From contig UQTM01000004.1 in the NCBI GenBank assembly GCA_900544025.1, positions 1 to 64,000 on the forward strand: 64,000 bases of DNA, given 5' to 3'. Positions 9,693 to 18,702 of this stretch are shown here, piece by piece. Position 1 is the stretch's first letter; each line of letters begins with the position of its first letter. Position numbers and translations under genes: made by a program. The DNA is from an uncultured Odoribacter sp. (GTDB lineage: Bacteria > Bacteroidota > Bacteroidia > Bacteroidales > Marinifilaceae). The notes under the pieces were generated by a model. The model ran no database searches. It was not told the DNA's origin and saw only the letters and a list, made by a program, of their open reading frames with translations.

Positions 9693-10661
9693 TTATCCCA
9701 GCAATACGTTTACGTCTTCCTCGATTTTCCGAATCGCTTCATACGCTCCGTACTTGATATTTTGTTTTAATTGAAGATCTACGCTATTCCGGTTCCGGTA
9801 CAACTCGGAAATCATTTCCCTGGTCGCTTTCCGGTTATTTTTCTCCTGCCGCAGGATAGCCTTACAGACTTCTTTACAAATAACACTGACCATATCATAA
9901 AGATTATGCCCCCTCACAAATAAATAAGCCGTTTCAGGCCTCAATCCCAAAGCCTCGTATTTTCGGCGGATCGTTTCAAGGTCGGCATTCGGATATTTCC
10001 GTCCCAGATAATTCTGCTTCCGTTCCACCCTCATCCGTAAATCGTCCAAAGCACGCGACGCATTATCATGAATCAGGGTATGCGGCCTGTAATCACTTAA
10101 AGAAATATAAGTGGTAAACTCATATTTAGAAAATCTCGACGGGTCGGAATTCAAAAAATATAAATGCCAGATAAATAAATCGTAAATAATGGTGGAAAAT
10201 TCGGTCAGGAAGCGCCGGAAATTAAATACATTGTTTCTAAAATGCGTCACCCGGCTACACACATCGTCCAGCCCCTCGGCAAAACAATGATGATTTTCAA
10301 AAGAGTAGGTATAAGTCTGTAAAACAAAATGTTTTACGTGAATCCGTTTTTCACGCATCAGGTACCGGTAATCGCTGTCGATGCAAATGAAAAAACCGGG
10401 ACTCAAGAAATCGTAATATTTCAGGCATTGGGTAACCCCGCTGGTTTCATGCCCGAACTCATTGCGGGAACCGGCAACAAAATGGAAACGGTCGTTAGGC
10501 CGGAAATGCTTAAAAACAGTGCTCCAAAAAAAAATATCGTCTTTATTCTCTACATGCACCGCAGCCCTGCATTTCAGCATTTTTGCATCCATAGCAAAAC
10601 GTTTTGCGGCATTAGCAAAATGTATCTCTTTATTTTTATTTTCAACACGCACACCAAACAT
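9693..10661 (-). CDS. DUF4435 protein, TOPRIM-like, AriB-like candidate effector
   Basis: A soluble protein of 322 residues. I start at ATG 10659-10661 (MFGVRVENKNK) because the longer frame begins with TTG. The N-terminal half has the acidic TOPRIM-type arrangement seen in DUF4435: Glu38 in AAVHVENKDDIFFW and the D-x-D pair Asp95/Asp97 in FFICIDSDYRYL. The C-terminal half is helical and basic with no motif I recognise. It follows a small ABC/AAA ATPase gene on the same strand after 163 bases. In PARIS defence systems an ATPase (AriA) holds a DUF4435 nuclease (AriB) that is released on infection; family and gene order match, but the function here is inferred. A housekeeping role is not excluded. 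Confidence 0.7.
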   Translation of the reverse strand: MFGVRVENKNKEIHFANAAKRFAMDAKMLKCRAAVHVENKDDIFFWSTVFKHFRPNDRFHFVAGSRNEFGHETSGVTQCLKYYDFLSPGFFICIDSDYRYLMREKRIHVKHFVLQTYTYSFENHHCFAEGLDDVCSRVTHFRNNVFNFRRFLTEFSTIIYDLFIWHLYFLNSDPSRFSKYEFTTYISLSDYRPHTLIHDNASRALDDLRMRVERKQNYLGRKYPNADLETIRRKYEALGLRPETAYLFVRGHNLYDMVSVICKEVCKAILRQEKNNRKATREMISELYRNRNSVDLQLKQNIKYGAYEAIRKIEEDVNVLLG

Positions 10662-10824
10662 AGAAAAAAACGCCAAACGCCCGGCAACATCGAATACCGG
10701 TGATATTAAAATTAACTTTTATCATTTTCACCCTTAAAACCGGGCACATTCTTCCCCCACTTTTATACCTGTTTTATAGGACAAAAGCTTTCGCTCCCCC
10801 GAAACCCATTCAGACAGAAATATT

Positions 10825-11664
10825 TTATTTTTTCGGCCTCACCAAATCTTCCACAAACACCAGCTTATCGCCCCAGCCATCTCCGAAAAGACTGGGAGAA
10901 TGGGTTGAAGTAATAATCTGGCAATTCGGATTCAAAAGGCGTATTTCTTCGAAAAGCCTGTATTGCCACTCTATATGCAAAGATATTTCCGGTTCGTCCA
11001 TCAATAAAATATAAGGTTCTTCCTCCATTAAAAATACCTTTAATAGAATAAGCAATAATTGCTTTTCACCGGACGACAATTTATACAAAGGAATAACCTC
11101 TCCATTGTCCTTAAATATCAAGTGGTTGGTATGAGGATCGATTTCGATCACCTTTTCTGTCTTGGCAAACAGGCGATCGACCGTCCCGAAAAGTTTTTTG
11201 ATCCTGTCATTGATCTTAACGGCCTGTCCGGGAAAATTCGTCGCCTTCAGGCGGTAGTCCGAAAATGAAGAATTTTCACCTCCAATGTCATAGACAATCG
11301 AGTGTAATTCGCTATATAACTGGCTATATTCTTTCCCGGCTTTCGGGCGATCACGGAAAGGAATGTCGAATGTACTGATTTTCTGATATTTCAGCCTCGA
11401 CAAATAGACTTTTAAATCCGCCACCGTCGTTTTAGGATTATATTTTATTACATAATCGTCGATAGCGATTTCGACACTCACCCCATAGTTTTTCAAGCGT
11501 TTCACATCAGCCCTGAGAACAGAATCGATGATATTGAACAAAGTGGTCTTTCCACTCCCGTTTATACCGATTAAAATATTTACATCGGCATTCAGGTCTT
11601 CCCATAGAAAATCGTACTTATTCCATAGGTTCCTGATCTTTATACTACGAATCACATTCTTCAT
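10825..11664 (-). CDS. AAA/ABC-type ATPase, AriA-like candidate sensor
   Basis: A cytosolic ATPase of 279 residues. The ATG at 11662-11664 (MKNVIRSIKIRNLW) is the start; the 42 upstream in-frame codons are not typical. It has Walker A GINGSGKTT (33-41), an ABC-like signature LSSGEKQLLL (from ~196), Walker B ILLMDEPEISLH (~219-230) and a switch His in TSTHSPSLF (~254-262). This is the architecture of the AAA_15/AAA_21 and OLD-like ATPases used in many defence systems. It has no membrane segment or nuclease domain of its own. It is shorter than typical AriA (near 500 residues). It is the first gene of a two-gene unit with a DUF4435 protein and has a near-perfect promoter. Confidence 0.75.
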   Translation of the reverse strand: MKNVIRSIKIRNLWNKYDFLWEDLNADVNILIGINGSGKTTLFNIIDSVLRADVKRLKNYGVSVEIAIDDYVIKYNPKTTVADLKVYLSRLKYQKISTFDIPFRDRPKAGKEYSQLYSELHSIVYDIGGENSSFSDYRLKATNFPGQAVKINDRIKKLFGTVDRLFAKTEKVIEIDPHTNHLIFKDNGEVIPLYKLSSGEKQLLLILLKVFLMEEEPYILLMDEPEISLHIEWQYRLFEEIRLLNPNCQIITSTHSPSLFGDGWGDKLVFVEDLVRPKK

Positions 11665-11714
11665 AAAGGCAAATTTAAAAAGCCGACATTTTCCCTTATG
11701 GGCGTTGTCTTGAA

Positions 11715-11745
11715 CAAAGATAAGAAAGGAAAAAGGAAAAACAAA
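11715..11745 (-). promoter_or_regulatory. Promoter of the ATPase-DUF4435 operon
   Basis: On the minus strand TTTG (11745-11742), 19-base spacer, TATCTTTG (11722-11715). Both boxes match the Bacteroidetes consensus. The leader to the ATG at 11664 is about 45 bases. Confidence 0.6.
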
Positions 11746-11848
11746 CAGCCCGAACGAATAAGTGAAAGCAGAAAAGATATATTTTTGCACTCGGAAAAAG
11801 CACAGGCCTTTTTACTATATATCATGAATAACCATATCTATATCTGAC

Positions 11849-12217
11849 ATGAAAGGATTATACACAATCGGACTACTGATCACCTCCAATATTTTCATGA
11901 CCTTTGCCTGGTACGGGCATCTGAAATTACAGGAAACCAAAGTGATAAGCCATTGGCCTCTTATCGGAGTGATCGTTCTTTCCTGGTTCATTGCCTTTTT
12001 CGAATATTGCGCCCAAGTCCCGGCAAACCGGATCGGCTTTGCCGGAAACGGCGGCCCTTTCTCGCTGATGCAGTTAAAAATCATTCAGGAAGTGATCACT
12101 TTAGTTGTTTTTATCGTCTTTTCAACCCTGTTTTTTAAAGGCGAAAGTCTGCAATGGAATCATTTGGCCGCTTGCGTCTGTCTGGTTATGGCGGTATATT
12201 TCGTGTTTATGAAATAA
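11849..12217 (+). CDS. DUF486 / DMT-family small membrane protein
   Basis: A small inner-membrane protein of 122 residues with four hydrophobic segments. The sequence (TFAWYGHLKLQE, FEYCAQVPANRIGF, SLMQLKIIQEVITL, ending AACVCLVMAVYFVFMK) is that of DUF486, a single-repeat relative of the drug/metabolite transporters related to EamA and SMR proteins. Its substrate is unknown. It is divergent from the ATPase-DUF4435 operon and stands about 185 bases before the potassium transporter gene, so co-transcription with ktrB is possible but not shown. Confidence 0.8.
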   Translation: MKGLYTIGLLITSNIFMTFAWYGHLKLQETKVISHWPLIGVIVLSWFIAFFEYCAQVPANRIGFAGNGGPFSLMQLKIIQEVITLVVFIVFSTLFFKGESLQWNHLAACVCLVMAVYFVFMK

Positions 12218-12402
12218 CAAATACCCCACAACACCGCCCGGTTATTTCCACACTATAAGCCAACGCAGAAAAAACTCCCGGAAGCCGAAATGATTTCGAA
12301 GCCCACAGGATACAACCTTTTTACTTGTATCGCGTTTTAATAAATACATTTTCAAAATCAGCAGAATCGTGGGGAAACCGTATTCAAAAATTTAAAGCCA
12401 TC

Positions 12403-14211
12403 ATGCGTTTACAAGAATTGATATTCAGATTCCGGTCGGGTTTTCGATTTATACGAATGTTACCCCAAAGATTAACCGCGGTCATTTCTCTTCTGACCTC
12501 GATAGCCGCTTTATGTTTATTGGTATATGAATTCGGTTTCAGGTTCACGCCTGAAACACGCCAGCAAATATTTGTCGCTTATCAGGTCTTTTTACAAATA
12601 TTCCTTTATACTGCCGCGATACGTATATTATTAAATCCCAAAGGTTTCCGGCATGAAAAAGGATTTTGGATAGAAGTCGTCGTCATATTTACACTGATCG
12701 GATCGGTCATCATTAGCGGTATATTGGAAGAAAAAAACATACCGGTACTGAATAAAATAAATCATATCGTCAGCTATATACTATTAATTTTTATCAGCAC
12801 CGTACAAGTTTCCAAAGAGATCGTAGCCACCTTGCAACGACACCTGAAACCCGAACTGATGTTCGCTTACAGTTTTCTGTTTATCATTTTACTGGGAGCG
12901 TTCTTACTGATGCTCCCCAGGGCTCATCGTGGCGATCTGGAATTTACCGATGCCCTGTTTACCTCCGCCAGTGCGGTATGCGTCACGGGATTAACCACAA
13001 TCGATATCTCCTCGTCCCTAACAGTAACCGGGCAAATTATCCTCATTTCACTCATACAGATCGGGGGGATCGGCGTAATGACTTTCACCAGTTTCATTGC
13101 AATATCTTTTTTCAGCCAAACTTCTTTTCAGGATCAGATGGCCCTGAAGAGCATTTTAAACGAAGAGTCCATGAACAACATCTTCAAGACCTTATTTTAT
13201 ACCTTATTCACCACTCTATTTATAGAAGCGGCAGGCGCTTATCTGCTTTGGACACAAATCAGGGGAGTACTCGACAACCTTATCCCGAATAAATTTTTCT
13301 TTTCCCTCTTTCATTCTATTTCAGCTTTTTGTAATGCCGGATTCTCTACCTTATCGGAGAACTTATGCAGCCCCGTTGTAAAAAATCTTTATGGTTTTCA
13401 AAGCTGGATCGCCATATTGATTATTTTAGGCGGCATCGGTTTCCCCATCGTATTCAATTACGGCAGGCTACTCAACCATAAAATACGAAACCTGTTTTAT
13501 AGATTGACGGGTTCTTCCCGGCGTATGCCTTCACACGTAAGAATCGTAAGCACCACTACCCGGATCGTTATTGCTTTCACCCTGATTCTGTTGATCGCCG
13601 GAACGATTCTATTTTTACTGTTCGAATACAACAACACGCTAAAGGATTTATCTTCAGGCGAAAAGCTTGCAACCTCATTTTTTGCGGCCGTAACTCCCCG
13701 TACAGCCGGGTTTAATAACCTTCCAACGGTTTCATTTTTACCTCAAACCATTTTCCTGACTTTAATTCTGATGTGGATCGGGGCATCTCCCATGTCCACC
13801 GGAGGAGGTATAAAAACAACGACTTTTGCGGTAGCTCTCAAAAGTATATATAGTGTCGTACGGGGCAAAAAGCAGGTGGAAATAGCCAACCGGCAGCTCA
13901 CTCCGGAAACCGTAAACCGGGCAGGAGCGATCATCTTCCTTTCCATCCTTTGGACCGGTTTAGCGACTGTTCTTATTTCTATCACCGATCCTCACGGAAC
14001 AGTTACGCAAATATTGTTCGAAGTGACTTCTGCCTTAAGCACGGTGGGGCTTACTCTCGATTTCACCCATTCCCTCAGCGATGCAGGTAAAATCATTATC
14101 AGCATTACGATGTTCGTAGGGCGGGTAGGACTCATCACCTTGCTTTTGGGTATTTTCCACCAGCAACCTGCAAAAACATACACTTACGCCAACGACACAG
14201 TCATTCTTTAG
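12403..14211 (+). CDS. TrkH/KtrB-family potassium uptake channel subunit
   Basis: A membrane protein of about 602 residues that carries K+ (or Na+-coupled K+) across the inner membrane. I start at ATG 12403 (MRLQELIF); the longer frame opens with TTG. Four P-loop selectivity-filter segments can be picked out: SAVCVTGLTTI, SAFCNAGFSTL, TPRTAGFNNLP and SALSTVGLTLD. The intramembrane gate-like stretch GASPMSTGGGIKTTT is also present. The N-terminal ~150 residues form additional membrane helices typical of Bacteroidetes members. The RCK regulatory partner is encoded 181 bases downstream on the same strand, as in ktrBA-type units. Confidence 0.9.
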   Translation: MRLQELIFRFRSGFRFIRMLPQRLTAVISLLTSIAALCLLVYEFGFRFTPETRQQIFVAYQVFLQIFLYTAAIRILLNPKGFRHEKGFWIEVVVIFTLIGSVIISGILEEKNIPVLNKINHIVSYILLIFISTVQVSKEIVATLQRHLKPELMFAYSFLFIILLGAFLLMLPRAHRGDLEFTDALFTSASAVCVTGLTTIDISSSLTVTGQIILISLIQIGGIGVMTFTSFIAISFFSQTSFQDQMALKSILNEESMNNIFKTLFYTLFTTLFIEAAGAYLLWTQIRGVLDNLIPNKFFFSLFHSISAFCNAGFSTLSENLCSPVVKNLYGFQSWIAILIILGGIGFPIVFNYGRLLNHKIRNLFYRLTGSSRRMPSHVRIVSTTTRIVIAFTLILLIAGTILFLLFEYNNTLKDLSSGEKLATSFFAAVTPRTAGFNNLPTVSFLPQTIFLTLILMWIGASPMSTGGGIKTTTFAVALKSIYSVVRGKKQVEIANRQLTPETVNRAGAIIFLSILWTGLATVLISITDPHGTVTQILFEVTSALSTVGLTLDFTHSLSDAGKIIISITMFVGRVGLITLLLGIFHQQPAKTYTYANDTVIL

Positions 14212-14392
14212 GAAACGGACAAATTATAACGAAGATGGAAAGATCCCGTATAAATAAAAACGGTGTAATCTCTAAAAGCAACGGAATCCCCGGTTTTATA
14301 CAGAATTAAAATCATCGGCCTCTTATACTTCCGATGCCTGTAAACGGAAAGAATAAAAATATCAAACGATCTAAAATATAAATGATAAACGT

Positions 14393-15064
14393 ATGAAATG
14401 TATTATTATCGGACTTGGAAATTTCGGTATGGCTTTGGCTCAGCGCCTCACAGCGATGGGGTATGAAGTGATCGGAGTGGATAAAGACATAGAAAAAGTA
14501 AATCTGTATAAAGATAGTATCAAAAATACCATCAGCCTGGACATCAACAACGAACAAGCCGCTAAAAACCTGCCCCTGAAGGACGCCGACCTCTGCATTG
14601 TCACGCTCGGCAAGGATGCCGGTGCCTCTATCCTGACGGTTGCTATCTTAAAGCAAAATCAAGCTAAACGAATCATCGCAAGAGCTATATCGGAATTGCA
14701 TAAAACGATTCTGCAAGCAATGGGAATCACAGAAATCATTCAATTGGAAAAAGAGTATGCAGACTTTTTCGCCAATAAAACAGAACTGACCACTTCGATC
14801 TATTCTTACCGGGTCACTCCCGAATATTATATTTATGAAATGAAACTACCCTCTGCTTTCATCGGACAAAAGCTAAGCGACATACAACTGGAAAAAGATT
14901 TTTCCCTCAAGCTGATAGCCGTCAAGCATTACCCGCAGGAAGAAGGCAGGCTTCAGCCTTCCATGGAACTTATCGAAAATCCGCCGGAAGATTTCATCGT
15001 CAGTCAAAACGACGTGTTTATTTTATTCGGCAAACAAAGCCGTTTCCGCGCTTTGGTACGGTAA
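14393..15064 (+). CDS. TrkA/KtrA-family RCK potassium uptake regulator
   Basis: A cytosolic gating subunit of 223 residues for the upstream TrkH/KtrB protein. The N-terminal RCK_N Rossmann fold has the nucleotide motif IIGLGNFGMALAQRL and the acidic end of beta-2 in VIGVDKD. The C-terminal ~85 residues form an RCK_C (TrkA_C) domain. The length, with one RCK_N and one RCK_C, matches KtrA and not the doubled TrkA. Known family members bind ATP/ADP or NAD(H) and open or close the channel; which nucleotide acts here is unknown. Confidence 0.88.
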   Translation: MKCIIIGLGNFGMALAQRLTAMGYEVIGVDKDIEKVNLYKDSIKNTISLDINNEQAAKNLPLKDADLCIVTLGKDAGASILTVAILKQNQAKRIIARAISELHKTILQAMGITEIIQLEKEYADFFANKTELTTSIYSYRVTPEYYIYEMKLPSAFIGQKLSDIQLEKDFSLKLIAVKHYPQEEGRLQPSMELIENPPEDFIVSQNDVFILFGKQSRFRALVR

Positions 15065-15069
15065 CCTCT

Positions 15070-15159
15070 TCAATCGTCGTCGTCCAACTGAAATATTTCT
15101 TCCACCGATTTACCGAAAAAACGGGCAATTTTTAAAGCCAGGACGGTGGAAGGAATAAC
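15070..15159 (-). pseudogene. 3' fossil of an Xre/Cro-type HTH regulator
   Basis: Reading the minus strand from 15159 gives VIPSTVLALKIARFFGKSV followed by EEIFQLDDDD and a TGA stop at 15070-15072. This is the characteristic C-terminal end of small Xre regulators of the YgzD type, in which Pro-Ser-hydrophobic-ALKIA-FG-VEEIF follows the recognition helix. The N-terminal ~38 codons that should precede it are missing: the sequence runs straight into the pgk terminator hairpin at 15167. It is therefore a truncated relic, not a gene. It lies between ktrA and pgk. Confidence 0.6.
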
Positions 15160-15191
15160 AAAAAAACGGCTTCCGGTTTATCCGGAAGCCG
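15159..15191 (-). terminator. Intrinsic terminator of pgk
   Basis: CGGCTTCCGG (15167-15176) pairs with the complementary arm ending at 15191 around a TTTA loop. On the minus strand it is followed by a run of seven T, 27 bases past the pgk stop. Confidence 0.85.
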
Positions 15192-15217
15192 CCACATAGA
15201 TATAAAATTGTTTCCTA

Positions 15218-16411
15218 CTATTTTCCTCTAATAGCAGTGATACCCGGAAGTTCTTTTCCTTCGATATATTCCAGCAATGCGCCACCACCGGTCGAAACAT
15301 AGCTAACTTTGTCGGCCAAACCGAATTGATTGATTGCAGCCACCGAATCGCCACCACCGATCAAAGAGAAAGCCCCTTTTTCGGTTGCTTTTACAATGGC
15401 ATCGGCAATAGCTTTTGTTCCTTCTGCAAACTTAGGCATCTCAAAAACACCTACCGGACCATTCCAAAGAATTGTTTTTGAAGATTCGATGATCTTTGCA
15501 AATTTTTCACGGGTAACAGGACCGATGTCCAATCCTTCCCAACCGTCAGGAATATTCATCGGATCGCAAAGCTGAGTATTTGCGTCATTGCTGAACGCAT
15601 CTCCGATCACAGCCTGATCCGACAATACCAGATTCACACCCTTTTCTTTGGCAGTTTTAATGATATCCAGAGCCAGGTCGAGTTTATCTTCTTCGCAGAT
15701 AGAACTTCCGACATGTCCGCCTAAAGCTCTTTTGAAAGTATAAGTCATACCACCCCCCAAGATCAGGTTGTCCACCTTATCGATCAGGTTCATAATAATA
15801 TCGATCTTAGAAGAAACTTTCGATCCACCCATGATAGCCGTGAACGGACGTGCCGGATCTTTCATCACTTTATCTACGCTGTCCAATTCGCCCTGCATAA
15901 CATAACCGAATAATTTATCGTTCGGGAAAAATTTAGCGATCACAGCCGTAGAAGCATGCGCACGGTGAGCTGTTCCGAAAGCATCGTTAATCCATACATC
16001 CCCCAACTGAGCCAATTTACCGGCAAATGCTTCGTCGCCTTTTTCTTCTTCTTTGTAAAAACGAAGGTTTTCAAGCAAAAGCACCTCTCCCGGTTTCAAT
16101 GCAGCAGCCTGTGTTTTTGCGCTTTCGCCAATGCAGTCGTCAGCAAATTTCACCGGAGTACCCAATAATTCTTCCAGATGTTTCTGAATATGCTTCAAAG
16201 AGAATTTATCTTCCGGGCCATTTTTCGGACGTCCCAGGTGTGACATCAAAATCACGGAACCACCGCCGGCCAGCACTTTCTTGATTGTAGGAACAGCCGC
16301 CCGCATACGGGTATCGTCGGTAATTTCAAATTTATCGTTCAAAGGCACATTGAAATCCACACGGATTAAAGCCTTTTTTCCTTTGAAATTGTAATTTTCA
16401 ATTGTCTGCAT
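15218..16411 (-). CDS. pgk: Phosphoglycerate kinase
   Basis: Phosphoglycerate kinase of 397 residues, the glycolytic enzyme that transfers phosphate from 1,3-bisphosphoglycerate to ADP. The family signature [13 protein letters not shown] is near the N-terminus. Substrate residues include the SHLGRPK motif, the hinge and nucleotide region has [10 protein letters not shown] and [12 protein letters not shown], and the C-terminal loop is [13 protein letters not shown]. Length is normal. It is a single gene with a good promoter and a strong terminator. Confidence 0.97.
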   Translation of the reverse strand: MQTIENYNFKGKKALIRVDFNVPLNDKFEITDDTRMRAAVPTIKKVLAGGGSVILMSHLGRPKNGPEDKFSLKHIQKHLEELLGTPVKFADDCIGESAKTQAAALKPGEVLLLENLRFYKEEEKGDEAFAGKLAQLGDVWINDAFGTAHRAHASTAVIAKFFPNDKLFGYVMQGELDSVDKVMKDPARPFTAIMGGSKVSSKIDIIMNLIDKVDNLILGGGMTYTFKRALGGHVGSSICEEDKLDLALDIIKTAKEKGVNLVLSDQAVIGDAFSNDANTQLCDPMNIPDGWEGLDIGPVTREKFAKIIESSKTILWNGPVGVFEMPKFAEGTKAIADAIVKATEKGAFSLIGGGDSVAAINQFGLADKVSYVSTGGGALLEYIEGKELPGITAIRGK

Positions 16412-16453
16412 AAGGATTTTTTTTAATTATACGCTTTTATCAAAATTTGATGA

Positions 16454-16485
16454 TAAAGTTATAAATTAATTGAATCACCCCCAAA
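16454..16485 (-). promoter_or_regulatory. Promoter of pgk
   Basis: On the minus strand TTTG (16485-16482), 20-base spacer, TAACTTTA (16461-16454), one mismatch from the Bacteroidetes consensus. It sits about 43 bases upstream of the pgk ATG. Confidence 0.5.
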
Positions 16486-16602
16486 CATTTTGGGCGGCAA
16501 CACAAACAATAATATACTCAAACGATTGAATATAGCCTGTTTCCGGCCAGGGGATTATAGATTGAAAACATCTTTTACGATGTAAAGACGAATAAAACGG
16601 GA

Positions 16603-17043
16603 TTATTTTCTCTTTCTTTGAAAGAAATCTTTTACCAATGCACTGCATTCTTCCTCCAAAATTCCCGCCACCACTTTCGTACGGGGATGCAATACGGGCG
16701 GAATCAAACGGCCATATCCCCGGTGAGGATCGGAAGCCCCGTAAACCAATTCGCCCAACTGTGCCCACGCTAAAGCTCCGGCACACATGACGCAAGGCTC
16801 CATGGTCACATACAACGTACATTCATTCAGGTATTTCCCGCCTAAAGCGGCAGTAGCACAGGTAACCGCCAGCATTTCGGCATGAGCCGTGACATCGTTC
16901 AGCTTTTCGGTTTCGTTATGCGCCCGGGCGATCACTTTTCCCCGGCACACGACAATGGCTCCCACAGGGATCTCCCCCTCTTCCTCCGCCCGGCGTGCTT
17001 CTTCGAGTGCCTTGCGCATATAGGTTTCGTGAGTGATTTCCAT
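16603..17043 (-). CDS. tadA: tRNA-specific adenosine deaminase
   Basis: TadA of 146 residues deaminates A34 to inosine in the tRNA-Arg(ACG) anticodon. It carries the cytidine/adenosine deaminase zinc site: the H-A-E motif in VTAHAEMLAV and the P-C-x-x-C motif in MEPCVMCAGAL. Length and N-terminus (THETYMRKALEEA) fit TadA better than guanine deaminase or other deaminases. The start is only 2 bases after the stop of the AspT/YidE-like transporter gene, so it is the last gene of the aroB-aroA-transporter-tadA run. Confidence 0.9.
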   Translation of the reverse strand: MEITHETYMRKALEEARRAEEEGEIPVGAIVVCRGKVIARAHNETEKLNDVTAHAEMLAVTCATAALGGKYLNECTLYVTMEPCVMCAGALAWAQLGELVYGASDPHRGYGRLIPPVLHPRTKVVAGILEEECSALVKDFFQRKRK

Positions 17044-17045
17044 GG

Positions 17046-18641
17046 TCAGACCAAAGTGGCTATAAGCTGGATAAATACAATCAGAAAAACCATGGCAATG
17101 GGATAAACGGTCGCATACGCAACGCTGGGCGCATCGCTTCTCGTCATTGAATCGGCAGCCGCTAACCCCGGAGTGCTGGTCATTCCCCCGGTGATCGTTC
17201 CCATTAAATCGAAAATATTGATTTTGAAAACCAGATGCCCTATCAAAACAGCAACGATCATCGGCACCAAAGTAATGGCAAAGCCTACCCCGAAGAGCAT
17301 CCAGCCGCTCTCCTGAAAGGTCGGGGCTAAACTTCCCCCCGCAGACGTACCGACTTCCGCTAAAAACAACAGTAATCCCAATTGGCGCAACAATTGATTG
17401 GCAGAGCCGGACATCGACCAGATGATCGGCCCTGTTTTTCCGATGGCACTGAGCACCAGCGCCACGATCAACACTCCTCCGGTAAGCCCCGGAGAGAAGG
17501 AAAAACTATCGGAAAAGGATATATTGATTTTTCCAAAAATAACTCCCAATACAATACCCATTGCAATAGGGAAGAAATCGGTGTCCGACAAACGCTTCTC
17601 GTCATTGCCCAACAAAGCGGACAATTCCTTGATACTGTCCTGATGTCCCACTACGGTCAATTTATCCCCGAATTTCAACACCAGATCGGGTTGTGGCGAC
17701 AAGTCGATACCACTTCGCCGGATCCGGGTTACGGTACAATTGAAATTACCCTGAAAATTCAGGTCGCCCAAACTTTTACCGATCACCTCTTTATTGGTCA
17801 GCAACAACAGGCGCAATTCATAGGATTGCGCCAAAGGCAAATCGATAGCGACACGCTCGCCCACCAGCAATTCCAATTGTTCCAGCGCAGCGTCGTTTCC
17901 TACCGCTTTCACTAAGTCCCCCTCACACAATACAGTGGAAGCAGCAGGCATTCCGGTAACTCCTTCATGCTGAATACGGGAAATAACCGCCCCGGTCATG
18001 GTGCGCACTTGCAGTTGCATTAAAGACTTTCCAAAAATATTGGCATTGGAAATGCGATATGTGGCGGTTTTCAATCCGGGATGCTTTTCCTGATGCTGGC
18101 TTTCCAATTTCTTCTCCTCTGCCTGCATATCTATACCCAACATTTTAGGCAGCAACTTCACAAAAAGGATCACTCCGATCACCCCGAAAGGATAAGCGAT
18201 ACCATAAGCGATAGAAGCCGAAGAAGAATCGGTGGCATCGATAGCCGCAGCCAAACCGGGCGTACTGGTTAAAGCCCCGGCTATCAGCCCTACAATATCG
18301 GGAGTGTCGATTCCCAACAGGTATTTGAACAATATTCCGGTCAGGCTTGCCGATCCTACGATTAGCAAGGTGATCAATATCAATGTTTTCCCTTTGGAAC
18401 GGAACGAATCGAAGAAACCCGGCCCGGCTTGAATACCAATGGTAAAGATAAACAGCACCAACCCGAAATTTCCCAATTCCTTAGGGATGACCACACCGAA
18501 ATGACCGAATAGCAAAGCAATAAAAATGACGGCGGAAACATCTAAGGAAATTCCTTTAAAATTAATCCGGCCAACAATAAAGCCTAAGGCAACGATCAGA
18601 AATAAAGCGAAATAAGACGATTGTAAAAGACCTTCAAACAT
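17046..18641 (-). CDS. AspT/YidE-family putative transporter with two RCK_C domains
   Basis: An inner-membrane protein of 531 residues of the aspartate:alanine exchanger (AAEx/YidE/YbjL) family. Two sets of hydrophobic helices, each with a duplicated GxxTSTPGLAAA motif (LTSTPGLAAAIDAT near 125 and MTSTPGLAAADSM near 490), flank a central cytoplasmic region. That region holds two RCK_C (TrkA_C) domains (about 200-370), recognisable by CEGDLVKAVGND and LKFGDKLTVVG. Family members exchange small carboxylates or amino acids; no substrate is known for the Bacteroidales version. It is 61 bases downstream of aroA and 2 bases upstream of tadA, so it is probably co-transcribed with them. Confidence 0.85.
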   Translation of the reverse strand: MFEGLLQSSYFALFLIVALGFIVGRINFKGISLDVSAVIFIALLFGHFGVVIPKELGNFGLVLFIFTIGIQAGPGFFDSFRSKGKTLILITLLIVGSASLTGILFKYLLGIDTPDIVGLIAGALTSTPGLAAAIDATDSSSASIAYGIAYPFGVIGVILFVKLLPKMLGIDMQAEEKKLESQHQEKHPGLKTATYRISNANIFGKSLMQLQVRTMTGAVISRIQHEGVTGMPAASTVLCEGDLVKAVGNDAALEQLELLVGERVAIDLPLAQSYELRLLLLTNKEVIGKSLGDLNFQGNFNCTVTRIRRSGIDLSPQPDLVLKFGDKLTVVGHQDSIKELSALLGNDEKRLSDTDFFPIAMGIVLGVIFGKINISFSDSFSFSPGLTGGVLIVALVLSAIGKTGPIIWSMSGSANQLLRQLGLLLFLAEVGTSAGGSLAPTFQESGWMLFGVGFAITLVPMIVAVLIGHLVFKINIFDLMGTITGGMTSTPGLAAADSMTRSDAPSVAYATVYPIAMVFLIVFIQLIATLV

Positions 18642-18702
18642 ATAATTTAATGTGTCGATTTATAAATTACCCGCGAATCCGTGCGGGTATCCGGCAACAT
18701 TT

